NCBI RefSeq assembly: GCF_010731875.1 | Contig: NZ_AP022595.1 | Coordinates: 1,488,001-1,552,000, forward strand | Reading direction: 5' to 3' | DNA from: Mycolicibacterium sarraceniae | Lineage (GTDB): Bacteria; Actinomycetota; Actinomycetes; Mycobacteriales; Mycobacteriaceae | DNA: 64,000 bases | Shown here: positions 9,507 to 19,278 of the stretch, piece by piece | Layout of the letters: each line of letters starts with the position of its first letter | How positions within the stretch are numbered: position 1 is the first letter of the stretch | Position numbers and translations under genes: made by a program | Notes under the pieces: model-generated | The model's database searches: none | What the model saw: only the letters and a program-made list of their open reading frames with translations | Told to the model about the DNA's origin: nothing

Positions 9507-10409
9507 ATGATGACGATTGCCCGTAATTGGCGGGTGGTAATTGGTGGTGTGGCTGCAGGGACAGCCGCCGTCCTCGGATTCACCGGCGCCAGCGCCTCCG
9601 CCGACCCGGCCCTTCCCCTGCCGCCGGCTCCCGTCACCGTCACCCAGACCGTCACCGTTGCCCCCGAGGTCGCGGGTGCCAACGCCGTCCCGGCCGCCGG
9701 CCAGGTCGTCGCGCCCCAGCCGGGCGTCGTCCAGCAGGCCGCAGCCCCCGCGATTCCCGCCGCCGCGCCGGAGACTCTGGTCCCCGCCACATCCGGCACG
9801 CTCGCTGACTTCTTCCAGGAGAAGGGCGTGAAGATGGAGCCGCAGAAGGCGGCCGGCTTCACCGGACTCAACTTGGTGCTGCCCATGCCGCGCGGCTGGA
9901 GCGTCGTCCCCGACCCCAACGTGCCCGACGCGTTCACCGTGTTGGCCGACCGCCTCGGCGGTGACGGGCTCTACACCTCCAACGCCCAGCTGACGGTCCA
10001 CAAGCTGGTCGGCAACTTCGACCCGAAGGACGCCATCACCCACGGCTACGTCGACAGCCAGCAGCTCACGGCGTGGCAGGCTACCGACGCGTCGATGGCC
10101 GATTTCAACGGCTTCCCCTCGTCGATCATCGAAGGCACCTACCGCGAGAACGATATGACGCTGAACACCTCGCGCCGCCACGTGATCGTCGCGTCCGGAC
10201 CCGACCGCTACCTGGTCTCGCTGTTCGTGACCACCGCGGCCAACCAGGTGGTCGCCACTGCCGACGCCACCGACGCGATCGTGAACGGCTTCAAGGTCAC
10301 GTCCCCGGCGCCCCCGCCGCCGCCTGCCGCCCCGGCACCCGATCCGGCGTACCCGCTGGCAGCGCTCTTGCCGCCACCAGCTCCCGCGGATCCGCTCGCG
10401 CAGCACTGA
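9507..10409 (+). CDS. Secreted proline-rich protein of the Mtc28/LpqN type
   Basis: 300-residue exported protein, probable counterpart of Rv0040c (mtc28), which has the same position beside leuS. Signal peptide [20 protein letters not shown]…ASA; Pro/Ala-rich N-terminal region; an LpqN/PRA-type domain ([59 protein letters not shown]); and a Pro-rich C-terminal tail. ATG at 9507 has GAAAAGGA upstream; a second ATG follows immediately. Known in tuberculosis as a secreted antigen; the biochemical role is unknown. Confidence 0.85.
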   Translation: MMTIARNWRVVIGGVAAGTAAVLGFTGASASADPALPLPPAPVTVTQTVTVAPEVAGANAVPAAGQVVAPQPGVVQQAAAPAIPAAAPETLVPATSGTLADFFQEKGVKMEPQKAAGFTGLNLVLPMPRGWSVVPDPNVPDAFTVLADRLGGDGLYTSNAQLTVHKLVGNFDPKDAITHGYVDSQQLTAWQATDASMADFNGFPSSIIEGTYRENDMTLNTSRRHVIVASGPDRYLVSLFVTTAANQVVATADATDAIVNGFKVTSPAPPPPPAAPAPDPAYPLAALLPPPAPADPLAQH

Positions 10410-10420
10410 GCCCGGGATCG

Positions 10421-10426
10421 TATTGT
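10421..10426 (+). promoter_or_regulatory. -10 element of the small membrane protein gene (likely leaderless)
   Basis: TATTGT fits TANNNT and lies 6 nt before ATG at 10433. Confidence 0.5.
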
Positions 10427-10432
10427 GGCCCC

Positions 10433-10771
10433 ATGTTCGTCGTCGGCGTGGTGTGCCTTGGGATGGCCGTCCTGATCGGTGGTTCGGGTGTCTGGACGCT
10501 GACCCGGCCCGCTGCCGTGGACGTGACCGGCCAGGTATTGCGCTCGGTTGCCCCGACCCAGCTGGCCGCGGCCGTGATGCTGGCCGCTGGCGGATCGGCC
10601 GCCCTGGCGGCACCGGCGCATATTGCGCTGACCGTGGTGATCGTCTGCGTGCTCGGCGCGGTGGGAACCGTGGCTGCCGGCTCCTGGCAGGGCGCGCGCT
10701 ACGCCGCGCGCCGGGAAGCCGAAGCCAGCTGCGCCGGTAGCTGCGCAAGCTGCACCCTGTCCTGCAAGTGA
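10433..10771 (+). CDS. Small membrane protein (Rv0039c-like)
   Basis: 112 residues with about three hydrophobic segments (VVGVVCLGMAVLIGG, LAAAVMLAAGGSAALAA, IALTVVIVCVLGAVGTVAAG) and a Cys-rich tail (CAGSCASCTLSCK) that matches the tail I recall for Rv0039c. The tail has four cysteines spaced like a metal- or disulfide-forming cluster, on the cytoplasmic or external face depending on topology. Function unknown. Convergent with yqgE. Confidence 0.75.
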   Translation: MFVVGVVCLGMAVLIGGSGVWTLTRPAAVDVTGQVLRSVAPTQLAAAVMLAAGGSAALAAPAHIALTVVIVCVLGAVGTVAAGSWQGARYAARREAEASCAGSCASCTLSCK

Positions 10772-10788
10772 GCCCCGCGACGACCTGA

Positions 10789-10935
10789 TGGGCGCACGGC
10801 TGTCCCGGCATCGGTGTCGACACATTCCTGCTGGTGCTGGCGACCACATTCGTCGTGTTCCCGCTGCTGGGCCTGGTGCTCATGCCGCTCGGCGGGGCAC
10901 CCCGGGTCGACGCGCCGGCGGTCAGTTCCGGCTGA
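10789..10935 (+). other. Open 48-codon hydrophobic stretch without a clear start
   Basis: Between two stops, one frame reads GIGVDTFLLVLATTFVVFPL then LGLVLMPLGGAPRVDAPAV, with the high third-position GC typical of coding DNA here and one clear transmembrane segment. There is no ATG, GTG or TTG before the hydrophobic part; the first GTG lies inside it. It overlaps the 3' end of the opposite-strand yqgE gene. It may be a fragment of a lost membrane gene or chance. Confidence 0.25.
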
Positions 10936-11527
10936 CGTCGATCGGGTGGGTGGCCAGCATCGACAGCGGCAGCGGCTGGCGTCGCAACACCCGCGACCAG
11001 AGATCCACCCGCTGTTCGACCAGCACATCAGAAGGCAACGCGGACAATACGATCCAGTCGTCGCGCTGGATCTCACCTTCCAACTGGCCGATGGTCCAGC
11101 CGGAATAGCCGGCGAAAACCCGAACCCCCTCGACGGCCGGGGCGATCAGCTCGGGGTCGGCATCGAGGTCCACCATCACCATCCGGCCGGCGACGTGCCG
11201 CAGCCCGGGCATGCCCTGTGGATCGGTGCCGACCCGCAGGGTGCCCAGGCACAGCGCGGCGTCGCGCTTCACCGGCCCGCCGATGAACATCGTCTTGGGC
11301 TTGGCGGCCAACGTCGCCCACTGCGGCAACACGTTGTAAACGGCGGTCTCGCTCGGGCGGTTGAGCACCACACCCAGCGTGCCGCCGTCATTGTGCTCGA
11401 CGACGTAGATCACGCTGCGACGAAACGTCGGCTCCAAGAGATCGGTGTTGGCCAACAGCAGGGTCCCGGGCCGCACCCTGTTCGACGCGGGCGCCACGAA
11501 ATCTTCGGGGTCCTCGTGCTGTGACAC
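10922..11527 (-). CDS. YqgE/AlgH family protein (UPF0301)
   Basis: 201 residues, full length for UPF0301. Hallmarks: RPGTLLLANTDLLEPTFRRSV, VLNRPSE, FIGGPV, YSGWTIGQLEGEI and the C-terminal DLWSRVLRRQ. The biochemical role is not settled. Synteny identifies it with Rv0038. GTG start at 11527. Divergent from the MFS gene. Confidence 0.92.
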   Translation of the reverse strand: MSQHEDPEDFVAPASNRVRPGTLLLANTDLLEPTFRRSVIYVVEHNDGGTLGVVLNRPSETAVYNVLPQWATLAAKPKTMFIGGPVKRDAALCLGTLRVGTDPQGMPGLRHVAGRMVMVDLDADPELIAPAVEGVRVFAGYSGWTIGQLEGEIQRDDWIVLSALPSDVLVEQRVDLWSRVLRRQPLPLSMLATHPIDVSRN

Positions 11528-11585
11528 CCCACCATCATGGCATCACGGAGGTGTTGCTGCGGTAACGGGCGCGTGTGGATATTTG

Positions 11586-11591
11586 TACTGT
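11586..11591 (+). promoter_or_regulatory. -10 element of the MFS gene (likely leaderless)
   Basis: TACTGT fits TANNNT and lies 7 nt before ATG at 11599. Confidence 0.5.
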
Positions 11592-11598
11592 TGGTCCG

Positions 11599-12888
11599 AT
11601 GGTCGACAGCCGCGCATCCGGTTCGCTTTGGCGGTCGGTGCGCAGCCTGCCCGAGTTCTGGCGGCTGCTGGAGCTTCGGACCGCAAGCCAGTTCGGTGAC
11701 GGCCTCTTTCAGGCCGGTCTGGCCGGTGGGCTGTTGTTCAACCCGGAGCGGGCCGCCAGCCCGTGGGCGGTGGCAGGCGCGTTCGCAGTGCTGTTCCTGC
11801 CGTACTCGATCGTCGGGCCCTTCGCGGGCGCACTGCTGGACCGCTGGGACCGCCGCACGGTCCTCGTGGCGGCCAACCTCGCACGGCTGGTGTTGGTGAT
11901 CAGCGTGGCGGGGCTGCTGGCGGTGGGCGCCGGCGATATGACCGTGCTCTGCGGGGCGCTGATCCTCAACGGGTTCAGCCGGTTCGTCACCTCCGGGCTG
12001 TCAGCGGCGCTGCCGCATGTCGTGCCGCCCGAGCAGGTCGTGACGATGAATTCCGTCGCCACCGCGACCGGAGCCACCGCCACCTTCCTCGGCGCGAACT
12101 TCATGCTGCTGCCCCGCTGGTTGTTCGGCTCTGGCGATACCGGCGCGGCCACGACCATGGCGCTGGTGGCCGTTCCCGTCGCGATCGCGTTCCTGCTGTC
12201 GCTGCGGTTCCCCCGCCACCAGTTGGGACCCGACGACACCGCACGCGCCGTGCACGGGTCGGTCCTCTATGCGGTGGCTACCGGCTGGCTGTACGGTGCC
12301 CGCGCGGTGGCGGCCACCCCCACCGTCGCGGCCACCCTGTCCGGTCTGGCCAGCCACCGCATGGTGTTCGGGATCAACACCCTGCTGGTGCTGGTCATCG
12401 TGCGGCACACCGATACTGCGAGGGTCGCCGTCGCAGGCCTGGGCACCGCTGTCGTGTTCGTCGCGGCCACGGGTGGCGGCGCGTTCCTGGCCAACATCTG
12501 CACCCCGATGGCGATCAAGCGCTGGGGCCGGTATGCGACCGCCAACGGTGCGCTGGCGTGTGCGGCGCTCATCCAACTGGCCGGTGCCACACTGCAGTTG
12601 GCGGTGATGCTCGGATGCGGTTTCCTGCTGGGACTGGCCGGCCAGATGGTCAAACTGTGCGCCGACGTCGCCATGCAGATCGACGTCGACGACGCGCTTC
12701 GCGGCCACGTTTTCGCGGTACAGGACTCGGTGTTCTGGGTGTCATTCATCCTGGCGACGACGCTGGCGGCTGGGGTGATCCCGGCCGACGGCCATTCCCC
12801 AGCGCTGGCGCTTTCCGGCTCGGCGATCTATCTGGTCGGCTTGGCGGCGCACGCGATTGTGGGCCGGCGCAGGCAACGCGGGATCTAG
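11599..12888 (+). CDS. Major facilitator superfamily transporter
   Basis: 429-residue integral membrane transporter with about 12 hydrophobic segments. The MFS loop 2–3 signature is seen as [17 protein letters not shown] and a long cytoplasmic loop lies at mid-protein. Position next to yqgE and the DinB-like gene matches Rv0037c. Substrate unknown; the sequence resembles drug/metabolite exporters of the MFS_1 class. The stop codon TAG doubles as the start of the -10 box of the next gene. Confidence 0.87.
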   Translation: MVDSRASGSLWRSVRSLPEFWRLLELRTASQFGDGLFQAGLAGGLLFNPERAASPWAVAGAFAVLFLPYSIVGPFAGALLDRWDRRTVLVAANLARLVLVISVAGLLAVGAGDMTVLCGALILNGFSRFVTSGLSAALPHVVPPEQVVTMNSVATATGATATFLGANFMLLPRWLFGSGDTGAATTMALVAVPVAIAFLLSLRFPRHQLGPDDTARAVHGSVLYAVATGWLYGARAVAATPTVAATLSGLASHRMVFGINTLLVLVIVRHTDTARVAVAGLGTAVVFVAATGGGAFLANICTPMAIKRWGRYATANGALACAALIQLAGATLQLAVMLGCGFLLGLAGQMVKLCADVAMQIDVDDALRGHVFAVQDSVFWVSFILATTLAAGVIPADGHSPALALSGSAIYLVGLAAHAIVGRRRQRGI

Positions 12889-12891
12889 GTT
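12886..12891 (+). promoter_or_regulatory. -10 element of the DinB-like gene, overlapping the preceding stop codon
   Basis: TAGGTT fits TANNNT, 6 nt before ATG at 12898; its first three bases are the stop codon of the MFS gene. It implies a separate leaderless transcript in addition to read-through. Confidence 0.5.
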
Positions 12892-12897
12892 GGGCTC

Positions 12898-13671
12898 ATG
12901 GTTCCCGCAGACCCGATCGTCGACGACCTGCGCGACGAGAGCGACGCCCTCGACGCCCTCGTCGCACCGCTGGACCCGACCGGCTGGGCCCAGCCGACCC
13001 CCGCGCCCGGCTGGACAATCGCCCACCAGATCGGCCATCTGCTGTGGACCGATCGCACATCGCTCACCTCGATTACCGACGAAACCGCATTCCGCGACGT
13101 ACTGGCGGCGTCCTGGGCCGACCCCCTGGGCTTCGTCGACAAGGCCGCCGAAGAGGTGGCCCTGAGCGCGCCCGATGAGCTGTTGGCGCAGTGGCGGCAG
13201 ACCCGCACCGCACTGCACACCGCGCTGCGCGGGGTGACCGAAGGACGCAAGCTGCTGTGGTTCGGGCCGCCGATGAGAGCGGCGTCGATGGCCACCGCGC
13301 GATTGATGGAAACCTGGGCGCATGGTCTCGACGTCGCCGACGCCCTCGGCACCGTCCCGCAGCCCACAAGCCGGCTGAAGTCGATCGCCCATCTCGGTGT
13401 GCGGACCCGTGATTTCGCGTTCTCGGTGCACCAGCTGACCCCACCCACCGAACCGTTCCACGTCGACCTGACCGCACCCGACGGAACCCATTGGACATGG
13501 GGTCCCGAGGACGCCACTCAGCGCGTCACCGGCTCCGCGATGGACTTCTGTTGTCTGGTCACACAGCGACGCAACCGGGCCCAGATCGACGTTGTCGCAC
13601 ACGGCGCCGACGCCGCGCGGTGGCTAGAAATCGCCCAAGCTTTCGCCGGTCCTCCCGGCATGGGCAGATAG
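12898..13671 (+). CDS. DinB/mycothiol-dependent maleylpyruvate isomerase-like protein (TIGR03084 family)
   Basis: 257 residues, probable counterpart of Rv0036c. The N-terminal half is a four-helix DinB-type bundle: [18 protein letters not shown] carries the first metal-binding histidine, and [14 protein letters not shown] carries the H-x3-D pair typical of mycothiol-dependent enzymes. The C-terminal half is an α/β domain. Relatives are metal-binding and some use mycothiol, but the substrate of this branch is unknown. It starts 9 nt after the MFS gene. Confidence 0.85.
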   Translation: MVPADPIVDDLRDESDALDALVAPLDPTGWAQPTPAPGWTIAHQIGHLLWTDRTSLTSITDETAFRDVLAASWADPLGFVDKAAEEVALSAPDELLAQWRQTRTALHTALRGVTEGRKLLWFGPPMRAASMATARLMETWAHGLDVADALGTVPQPTSRLKSIAHLGVRTRDFAFSVHQLTPPTEPFHVDLTAPDGTHWTWGPEDATQRVTGSAMDFCCLVTQRRNRAQIDVVAHGADAARWLEIAQAFAGPPGMGR

Positions 13672-13850
13672 CGCACCACGTGCTCACGTCCAGTTTTAAT
13701 TCCTTTTGGCCGACTGTTCGCCGGTAGCGGCCGCCTGCTCGGGGGTCCCCGCGCCCACCTATTCCAGCCAAACCCCACCGCCAGCCACGACAGCCCCGCT
13801 CACCACCAACCCGTACGGCACCCGCCCTACGACCAGGGCGGGCCCGGTTC

Positions 13851-14168
13851 GTGATCAGCGACCAGTGGCTCAACCCGCCCGACCCGCGGCTGCACAACGG
13901 ACCCATCCGAACCACAGCACCCCTAGCGAAGCGGTCGTTGTTCACCGTGCGCGATTCGCTCACCTACGTCGGCCAAGCCCAGCAGTACCTGCTCGGCGTC
14001 GTGCCCCGCCGGGACGTTGAGATCGCCCGCCCGCTACTCGAATCGGGCGGGGTCTGCGTGGTGTCGGCGGCCAGCAATTACACCGGGCTGGCGTCATCGG
14101 CACCGCCGTCACCGTCGGCGTCGACCAATGTGAGATCCCACCGGCCGTCGCCGTCGGTGTCGACGTAG
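13851..14168 (+). CDS. Doubtful small gene of unknown function
   Basis: The 13672–14077 interval has no recognised gene. The best candidate starts at GTG 13851 and reads through PLAKRSLFTVRDSLTYVGQA then QQYLLGVVPRRDVEIARPLL, looking protein-like to about 14080, but its 3' end overlaps the well-supported calcium-repeat gene on the other strand and becomes low-complexity there. It could be a decayed gene whose original end was lost. I do not recognise the family. Confidence 0.25.
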   Translation: MISDQWLNPPDPRLHNGPIRTTAPLAKRSLFTVRDSLTYVGQAQQYLLGVVPRRDVEIARPLLESGGVCVVSAASNYTGLASSAPPSPSASTNVRSHRPSPSVST

Positions 14169-14596
14169 CCCTTATCGAAACCGCCGGCCGCCCCGGCCCG
14201 CAACACCCGGTCGGCCAGCCCGTCACGGTCCACATCCAGTAACCGATCCGGCCGGCCGTCTCCATCGAAATCGACTGCGCCACTTGAGGTGTGTTCGACA
14301 CCGTCCAGGCCGAACCACCGCAGCGGCCCGCCACCGGAGCCCGCCGGCGTGAGCGCCCAGGCGCCAGATCCGTCGTCGGTGTACAGACGCGCTGGAACGC
14401 CTGCGATGCCGACATCGAGCGCGGCGTGATCGGCCAGGCCGTCGTCATCGAAGTCGGCCAATGCGTCATCGAACACGCCGTCACCGTCGATATCCAGACG
14501 CACCCCGTCGAGATCACCGTCGCCGTCGACATCCACCGCGGCCTGGCCGCTGAACATCGTCGCCGTCCCGTCGCCAGATCCCAGGCAGTAGTCCAT
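14078..14596 (-). CDS. Calcium-binding-repeat protein (Rv3906c-like)
   Basis: 172 residues made of repeated Asp/Gly-rich motifs (DVDGDGDLDGVRLDIDGDG, DFDDDGLADHA, DTDGDGRWDLTLVDADGDGG) that resemble EF-hand-like or dockerin-type calcium loops. MDYCLGSGDGTATMFSGQ at the N-terminus matches the M. tuberculosis protein Rv3906c, sometimes annotated as pullulanase-like without evidence. No signal peptide is seen. It starts 8 nt after the stop of pcnA, in the same direction, so the two are probably cotranscribed. Role unknown; calcium binding is inferred. Confidence 0.8.
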   Translation of the reverse strand: MDYCLGSGDGTATMFSGQAAVDVDGDGDLDGVRLDIDGDGVFDDALADFDDDGLADHAALDVGIAGVPARLYTDDGSGAWALTPAGSGGGPLRWFGLDGVEHTSSGAVDFDGDGRPDRLLDVDRDGLADRVLRAGAAGGFDKGYVDTDGDGRWDLTLVDADGDGGADDASPV

Positions 14597-14603
14597 ACCC
14601 GTG

Positions 14604-16064
14604 TCAGACGCCGGGATCGCCCTTCGGGTTCCGCTCATTCCACCACGCCAGCAATTCGGCGACGGCATCATCGTGCTCGAGCGGCCCGCGATCCAGGCGC
14701 AGCTCCTTGAGGAAGTTCCACGCCTGGCCCACCTGGGGCCCGGCGGGGATGCCGAGCAGTCGCATTATCTCGTTGCCATCCAGATCCGGGCGCACCCGCG
14801 CCAGATCCTCCTTGGCGCTCAGCTCGGCGATCCGGGTCTCAAGTTGGTCGTAGTTGCCCTGCAGCCGGGCCGCCCGCCGCTTGTTGCGGGTCGTGCAGTC
14901 GGCGCGAACCAGCTTGTGCAGCCTGGGCAGGAGCGGTCCGGCGTCGGCCACGTAGCGGCGCACCGCCGAGTCGGTCCACTTGCCGTCGCCGTATCCGTGG
15001 AACCGCAGGTGCAGATACACCAGCTGCGACACGTCGTCGACCATCTGCTTGGAGTACTTGAGCGCCCGCATCCGCTTGCGGACCATCTTGGCGCCGACCA
15101 CCTCATGGTGATGGAAGCTCACCCCGCCGTCGGGCTCGTGGCGGCGGGTGGCCGGCTTACCGATGTCGTGCAGCAGCGCAGCCCAGCGAAGGACCAGATC
15201 CGGCAGTCCCTCTTCTTCCAGCTCCATCGCCTGCCGCAGCACCGTCAACGAATGCTGGTACACGTCCTTGTGCTGATGGTGTTCGTCGATGGCCATCTGC
15301 ATACCGCCGATCTCAGGCAGCACCACATCACCGAGCCCGGTCTGCACCATCAGATCCAGGCCGGCGACGGGGTCTACGCCCAGGAGCAGCTTGTCCAGCT
15401 CGACGGCCGCCCGTTCGACGGTGATCCGCCCCAGCTGCGGCGCCATCTCCACGATCGCGCGCCTAACCCGGTCGGACACATCGAACCGCAGCTGCGAGAC
15501 GAACCGCGCCGCGCGCAGCATCCGCAGCGGGTCGTCACCGAATGACACCTCCGGTGCCGCCGGAGTGTCCAGAATCCGACCACGCACTGCCGTCAGACCG
15601 CCGAGTGGATCGATGAACTCGCCGGGCCCGTCGGCGGTGATACGCACCGCCATCGCGTTGACGGTGAAATCTCGGCGCACCAGATCGTCCTCGAGCCGGT
15701 CGCCGTAGTTGACCTGTGGGTTGCGCGACACCTGGTCATAGCTGTCAGCGCGGAACGTGGTGATCTCCAGCCGATCCTCGCCCTTGCCCACGCCGATCGT
15801 GCCGAAATCGATACCGGTATCCCACAACGCATCGGCCCAGGGCCGCACAATCTTCTGAACAACTTCCGGCCGGGCATCGGTGGTGAAATCGAGGTCCGTG
15901 GTCAGCCGGCCCAGCACGGCGTCGCGCACACTGCCGCCGACGAGGTAGAGCTCATGGCCCGCCGTAGCGAACCGGCCACCGATATCGCGCAGCACCCCAC
16001 CGTGTCGGTTGAGGGCGACGAGGGCCTGCGCGAGCAGCTCGACATCGTGGGTGGCTTCGGACAC
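14604..16064 (-). CDS. pcnA: CCA tRNA nucleotidyltransferase
   Basis: Adds or repairs the 3' CCA end of tRNAs. 486 residues. Class II nucleotidyltransferase head: [22 protein letters not shown] with the catalytic DxD; conserved [18 protein letters not shown]; and a C-terminal HD domain ([11 protein letters not shown]) seen in actinobacterial enzymes, suggesting added phosphohydrolase activity. Annotated pcnA in mycobacteria. GTG start. None of the tRNA genes in this window encodes its own CCA, consistent with a need for this enzyme. Divergent from mutT4. Confidence 0.93.
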   Translation of the reverse strand: MSEATHDVELLAQALVALNRHGGVLRDIGGRFATAGHELYLVGGSVRDAVLGRLTTDLDFTTDARPEVVQKIVRPWADALWDTGIDFGTIGVGKGEDRLEITTFRADSYDQVSRNPQVNYGDRLEDDLVRRDFTVNAMAVRITADGPGEFIDPLGGLTAVRGRILDTPAAPEVSFGDDPLRMLRAARFVSQLRFDVSDRVRRAIVEMAPQLGRITVERAAVELDKLLLGVDPVAGLDLMVQTGLGDVVLPEIGGMQMAIDEHHQHKDVYQHSLTVLRQAMELEEEGLPDLVLRWAALLHDIGKPATRRHEPDGGVSFHHHEVVGAKMVRKRMRALKYSKQMVDDVSQLVYLHLRFHGYGDGKWTDSAVRRYVADAGPLLPRLHKLVRADCTTRNKRRAARLQGNYDQLETRIAELSAKEDLARVRPDLDGNEIMRLLGIPAGPQVGQAWNFLKELRLDRGPLEHDDAVAELLAWWNERNPKGDPGV

Positions 16065-16072
16065 GTGGCGTG

Positions 16073-16078
16073 AGCCTA
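16073..16078 (-). promoter_or_regulatory. -10 element of pcnA (likely leaderless)
   Basis: TAGGCT on the minus strand lies 8 nt before GTG at 16064. Confidence 0.5.
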
Positions 16079-16137
16079 GTCGGCAGACGAGCGACTCACT
16101 ACCGGCGAGTGTGGTCGGGAGGCCATGCCGTGCCAGC

Positions 16138-16143
16138 TACTAT
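16138..16143 (+). promoter_or_regulatory. -10 element of mutT4 (likely leaderless)
   Basis: TACTAT fits TANNNT, 7 nt before GTG at 16151, and supports that start over the in-frame codons upstream. Confidence 0.55.
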
Positions 16144-16150
16144 CGCTTGG

Positions 16151-16954
16151 GTGTCGGACGGCGAACGGGCCAAACCACGACGGCGCCGGGGTCGGCGCCG
16201 CGGCCGTCGCGCGGCAGGTCCGGCAAATCCCACCGCAGCAGACGCCGCCAACACCGAAACCTCCGACACCTCCGTTCCGTCCCCGGCCCCCAGCAGCGGA
16301 AACGGCCAACCCCGCCCCGGCAAACCCGGCCGGCCCCGATCGTCGCGGCGCGCCCCGACACGGCTGCGCACCGTTCACGAGACGTCCGCGGGTGGGCTGG
16401 TTATCGACGGTATCGACGGTCCGCCCGAGGACCAGGTGGCCGCGTTGATCGGCCGGGTCGACCGGCGCGGCCGGATGCTGTGGTCACTACCCAAGGGCCA
16501 CATCGAACAGGGCGAGACGGCCGAGGAGACCGCCGTCCGCGAGGTCGCCGAGGAGACCGGTATCCGCGGTCAGGTTCTGGCCGCGCTCGGCAGCATCGAC
16601 TACTGGTTCGTCACCGAAGGCCGCCGGGTGCACAAGACCGTGCATCACTACCTCCTGCAGTTCTCCGGTGGGGAGCTGAGCGACGAAGACGTCGAAGTCA
16701 CCGAAGTCGCGTGGGTGCCGATCCGTGAACTGCCGAAGCGGCTGGCCTACGCCGATGAACGCCGGCTCGCCGAAGTCGCCGGGGAACTCATCCAACTGCT
16801 GCAGTCCGACGGTGTCTCCGCGTTGCCACCACTGCCGCGCACCACTCCCCGCCGGCGGCCCCAAACGCATTCGCACACCCGCAACCGTCGCTCCGACGAC
16901 GCCGGGCCGCGTCAATCCGGCCCGCGGACGAACGGTTGCGGACCGGGAACGTGA
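16151..16954 (+). CDS. mutT4: NUDIX hydrolase MutT4
   Basis: 267-residue NUDIX hydrolase, probable nucleotide or nucleotide-sugar pyrophosphatase. The Nudix box is intact: [23 protein letters not shown] (G-x5-E-x7-REUxEExGU). The N-terminus from GTG 16151 is a basic [13 protein letters not shown] tract and the C-terminus is a disordered Arg/Thr-rich tail, as in Rv3908. It heads a run mutT4–DUF6049–murJ in which each gene overlaps the next by 4 nt. Exact substrate not readable. Confidence 0.9.
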   Translation: MSDGERAKPRRRRGRRRGRRAAGPANPTAADAANTETSDTSVPSPAPSSGNGQPRPGKPGRPRSSRRAPTRLRTVHETSAGGLVIDGIDGPPEDQVAALIGRVDRRGRMLWSLPKGHIEQGETAEETAVREVAEETGIRGQVLAALGSIDYWFVTEGRRVHKTVHHYLLQFSGGELSDEDVEVTEVAWVPIRELPKRLAYADERRLAEVAGELIQLLQSDGVSALPPLPRTTPRRRPQTHSHTRNRRSDDAGPRQSGPRTNGCGPGT

Positions 16955-19278
16955 CCACGCCGAGGCGGGTCGGCATTCTGCCCCGGATCATGGCGATCCT
17001 CGGCGTGCTTGCCTTGCTCGCGATGCCAACGATCGCGCCGGCCGCCGCTGGCGAACCCGGGTCTGCCCCGTTCCTCCAGGTGCGGGTGGACAGCGTGACA
17101 CCGGATCTGATCACCACGACCAGTGAGCCGACCGTGACCGTCACCGGGACCGTCACCAATATCGGTGACCGACCCGTGCACGACGTCGTCGCTCGCCTCG
17201 AGCAGGCCGGCGCGGTCACCTCGTCGGCCGGGCTGCGGACCAACCTCGACGGTGCCAACGACCAATTCCAGCCGGTCGGTGAATTCACCACGGTCGCAAC
17301 CGAAATGCAGCGCGGGCAGGCTGTCGGCTTCACCTTCAGCTATCCGATCCGCTCGGGCACCGGGCCGTCGTTGGGCATCGACCGACCCGGGGTGTACCCA
17401 CTGCTGGTGAACATCAACGGCACACCCGACTACGGCGCGGCCGCCCGGCTCGACGACGCCCGGTTCCTGTTGCCGGTGCTGGGCGTGCCGCCGGAAGCGT
17501 CCGATCCGGCATCCGACACCGTGGCCGGTGTCGTGCCCCCCGACACTGGCAGGCCCGTCGCGGTGACCATGCTGTGGCCGCTGGCCGACAAACCGCGCCT
17601 CGCCCCCGGGGTGCCGGGTGGCACCACCCCGGTCCGGCTGATGAACGACGATCTGGCGGTGTCACTGGCGGCCGGCGGCCGGTTGGACACCCTGCTGTCT
17701 GCGGTCGAATTCGCGACCAGCCCGGCGGTCGATCCCGGCGGGGGGACCGGCCGCGCACTGTGCCTGGCTATTGACCCCGACCTTCTGGTGACCGTCAACG
17801 CGATGACAGCGGGCTACGTCGTCGCCGACGCACCCGACGGCCTGGGCCCCGCCGCCCACCCAGGCGCCGGGCAGGCGGCGGCGACGGCCTGGCTCACCAA
17901 GCTGCGCGAGCTGGCCAAACGGATGTGCGTGGTCTCCACTCCATACGCGCAGGCCGATCTCGGGGCGCTGCAGCGGATCAGTGACGCCGGGCTCAGCACC
18001 GCGGCAACCAGTGCTACCGGTGACATCATCGATCAGATCCTCGGCGTCACCTCGGTGCGCGGCGCCACGATCCTCGGTGATGGCCCGCTCACCCCGCCCG
18101 CGGTAGAGCTGCTGAGCGGCCAGGGTTCGACGGTGGCGATCGCCGCAGCGGACTGCACCGCCCAGGACTCGGCGACCGGCGAGCCGATGATCGCCGACGT
18201 CGCCCCGCGCCGGTTGTCGCCGCAGGTAGTGATGGTGCCGTTCGATCCGGCCGTCGGCGCCGCGCTGGCGGCCGTCGGCACCGACCCCGACCTGCCGACC
18301 TACCTCGACCCGTCGCTGAACGTCCCGCTCAACCACGACTCGACCGTCGCCCGCCGTCAAGACGCGGTCGCCTCGATGCTGTGGCGGGCACTGCAGCCGG
18401 GTGCCGAACCGCGCGACCAAATCCTGCTGCCGCCGTTGAAGTGGAGCCCGCAACCCACCGATGCGCAGTCGATGCTGAGCGCTCTGGCCACCACCATCCA
18501 TTCGGGGCTGGCGGTCCCCCGCCCACTGGATGCGGTCATCGGCCAGGCCACCGCGGCCACGAACCCCGGCGGCCGGCTTGCCGGTGACGCGCGCGGCCAG
18601 TTCGACGATGACGTCATCTCGACGATCACCGTTCAGATCGGTCGGCTGTGGGGGTTGACCGCGGCGCTGACCACCGACCCGCGCACCGGCCTGACCGGGC
18701 CCCAGTACACCGCGCCGCTGCGCGAGGACATGCTGCGCGCGCTGAGCCAGACCGAGCCGGCCGACGAGCGCAACGACCTGGCCCGCCGCCGGCTGGGCGC
18801 CGTGGGCACCACGATCACCGACCTGTTCGGGGCGGTGACGATCGTGAATCCGGGGGGTTCCTACACGCTGGCCACCGAGCACAGCCCGCTGCCACTGGCC
18901 GTGCGTAACGACCTGGCCGTGCCGATCCGGGTGCGAATTCAGGTCGACGCACCGCCCGGGATGACCGTCACCGATCTCGGCGAGCAGGAAGTACCCCCGG
19001 GCTATCTGCCGCTGCGGATTCCGATCGAGGTCCACTTCACGCAACGGGTCGCCGTCGACGTCACGCTGCGCACCCCCGACGGGCTGCAGCTGGGTGAGCC
19101 GGTTCGCCTGTCGGTGCATTCCAATGCCTACGGCAAGGTGCTGTTCGCGATCACGCTGATCGGTGGCACGGTGCTGGCGCTGCTCGTCGGGCGCCGGCTC
19201 TATCACCGCTTCCGTGGCGAGCCCGACCCCGCCGACCTCGACCGTCCGCGACGGGCCAGCGCCGAGGACCGTCGATGA
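16951..19278 (+). CDS. DUF6049 secreted/membrane protein (Rv3909-like)
   Basis: 775 residues. Signal peptide [22 protein letters not shown], a long extracytoplasmic region with Ig-like stretches ([20 protein letters not shown] and [20 protein letters not shown]), and a single C-terminal transmembrane helix ([17 protein letters not shown]) with a short basic cytoplasmic tail. The start GTG overlaps the mutT4 stop (GTGA) and the end overlaps murJ (ATGA). Placement directly before murJ suggests an envelope role, but no function is established from sequence. Confidence 0.85.
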   Translation: MTTPRRVGILPRIMAILGVLALLAMPTIAPAAAGEPGSAPFLQVRVDSVTPDLITTTSEPTVTVTGTVTNIGDRPVHDVVARLEQAGAVTSSAGLRTNLDGANDQFQPVGEFTTVATEMQRGQAVGFTFSYPIRSGTGPSLGIDRPGVYPLLVNINGTPDYGAAARLDDARFLLPVLGVPPEASDPASDTVAGVVPPDTGRPVAVTMLWPLADKPRLAPGVPGGTTPVRLMNDDLAVSLAAGGRLDTLLSAVEFATSPAVDPGGGTGRALCLAIDPDLLVTVNAMTAGYVVADAPDGLGPAAHPGAGQAAATAWLTKLRELAKRMCVVSTPYAQADLGALQRISDAGLSTAATSATGDIIDQILGVTSVRGATILGDGPLTPPAVELLSGQGSTVAIAAADCTAQDSATGEPMIADVAPRRLSPQVVMVPFDPAVGAALAAVGTDPDLPTYLDPSLNVPLNHDSTVARRQDAVASMLWRALQPGAEPRDQILLPPLKWSPQPTDAQSMLSALATTIHSGLAVPRPLDAVIGQATAATNPGGRLAGDARGQFDDDVISTITVQIGRLWGLTAALTTDPRTGLTGPQYTAPLREDMLRALSQTEPADERNDLARRRLGAVGTTITDLFGAVTIVNPGGSYTLATEHSPLPLAVRNDLAVPIRVRIQVDAPPGMTVTDLGEQEVPPGYLPLRIPIEVHFTQRVAVDVTLRTPDGLQLGEPVRLSVHSNAYGKVLFAITLIGGTVLALLVGRRLYHRFRGEPDPADLDRPRRASAEDRR

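Noticed and set aside
9471..10883. 470-codon minus-strand frame opposite the Mtc28-like gene
   Set aside because: Antisense shadow across two well-supported genes; composition is Arg/Gly-rich and motif-free.
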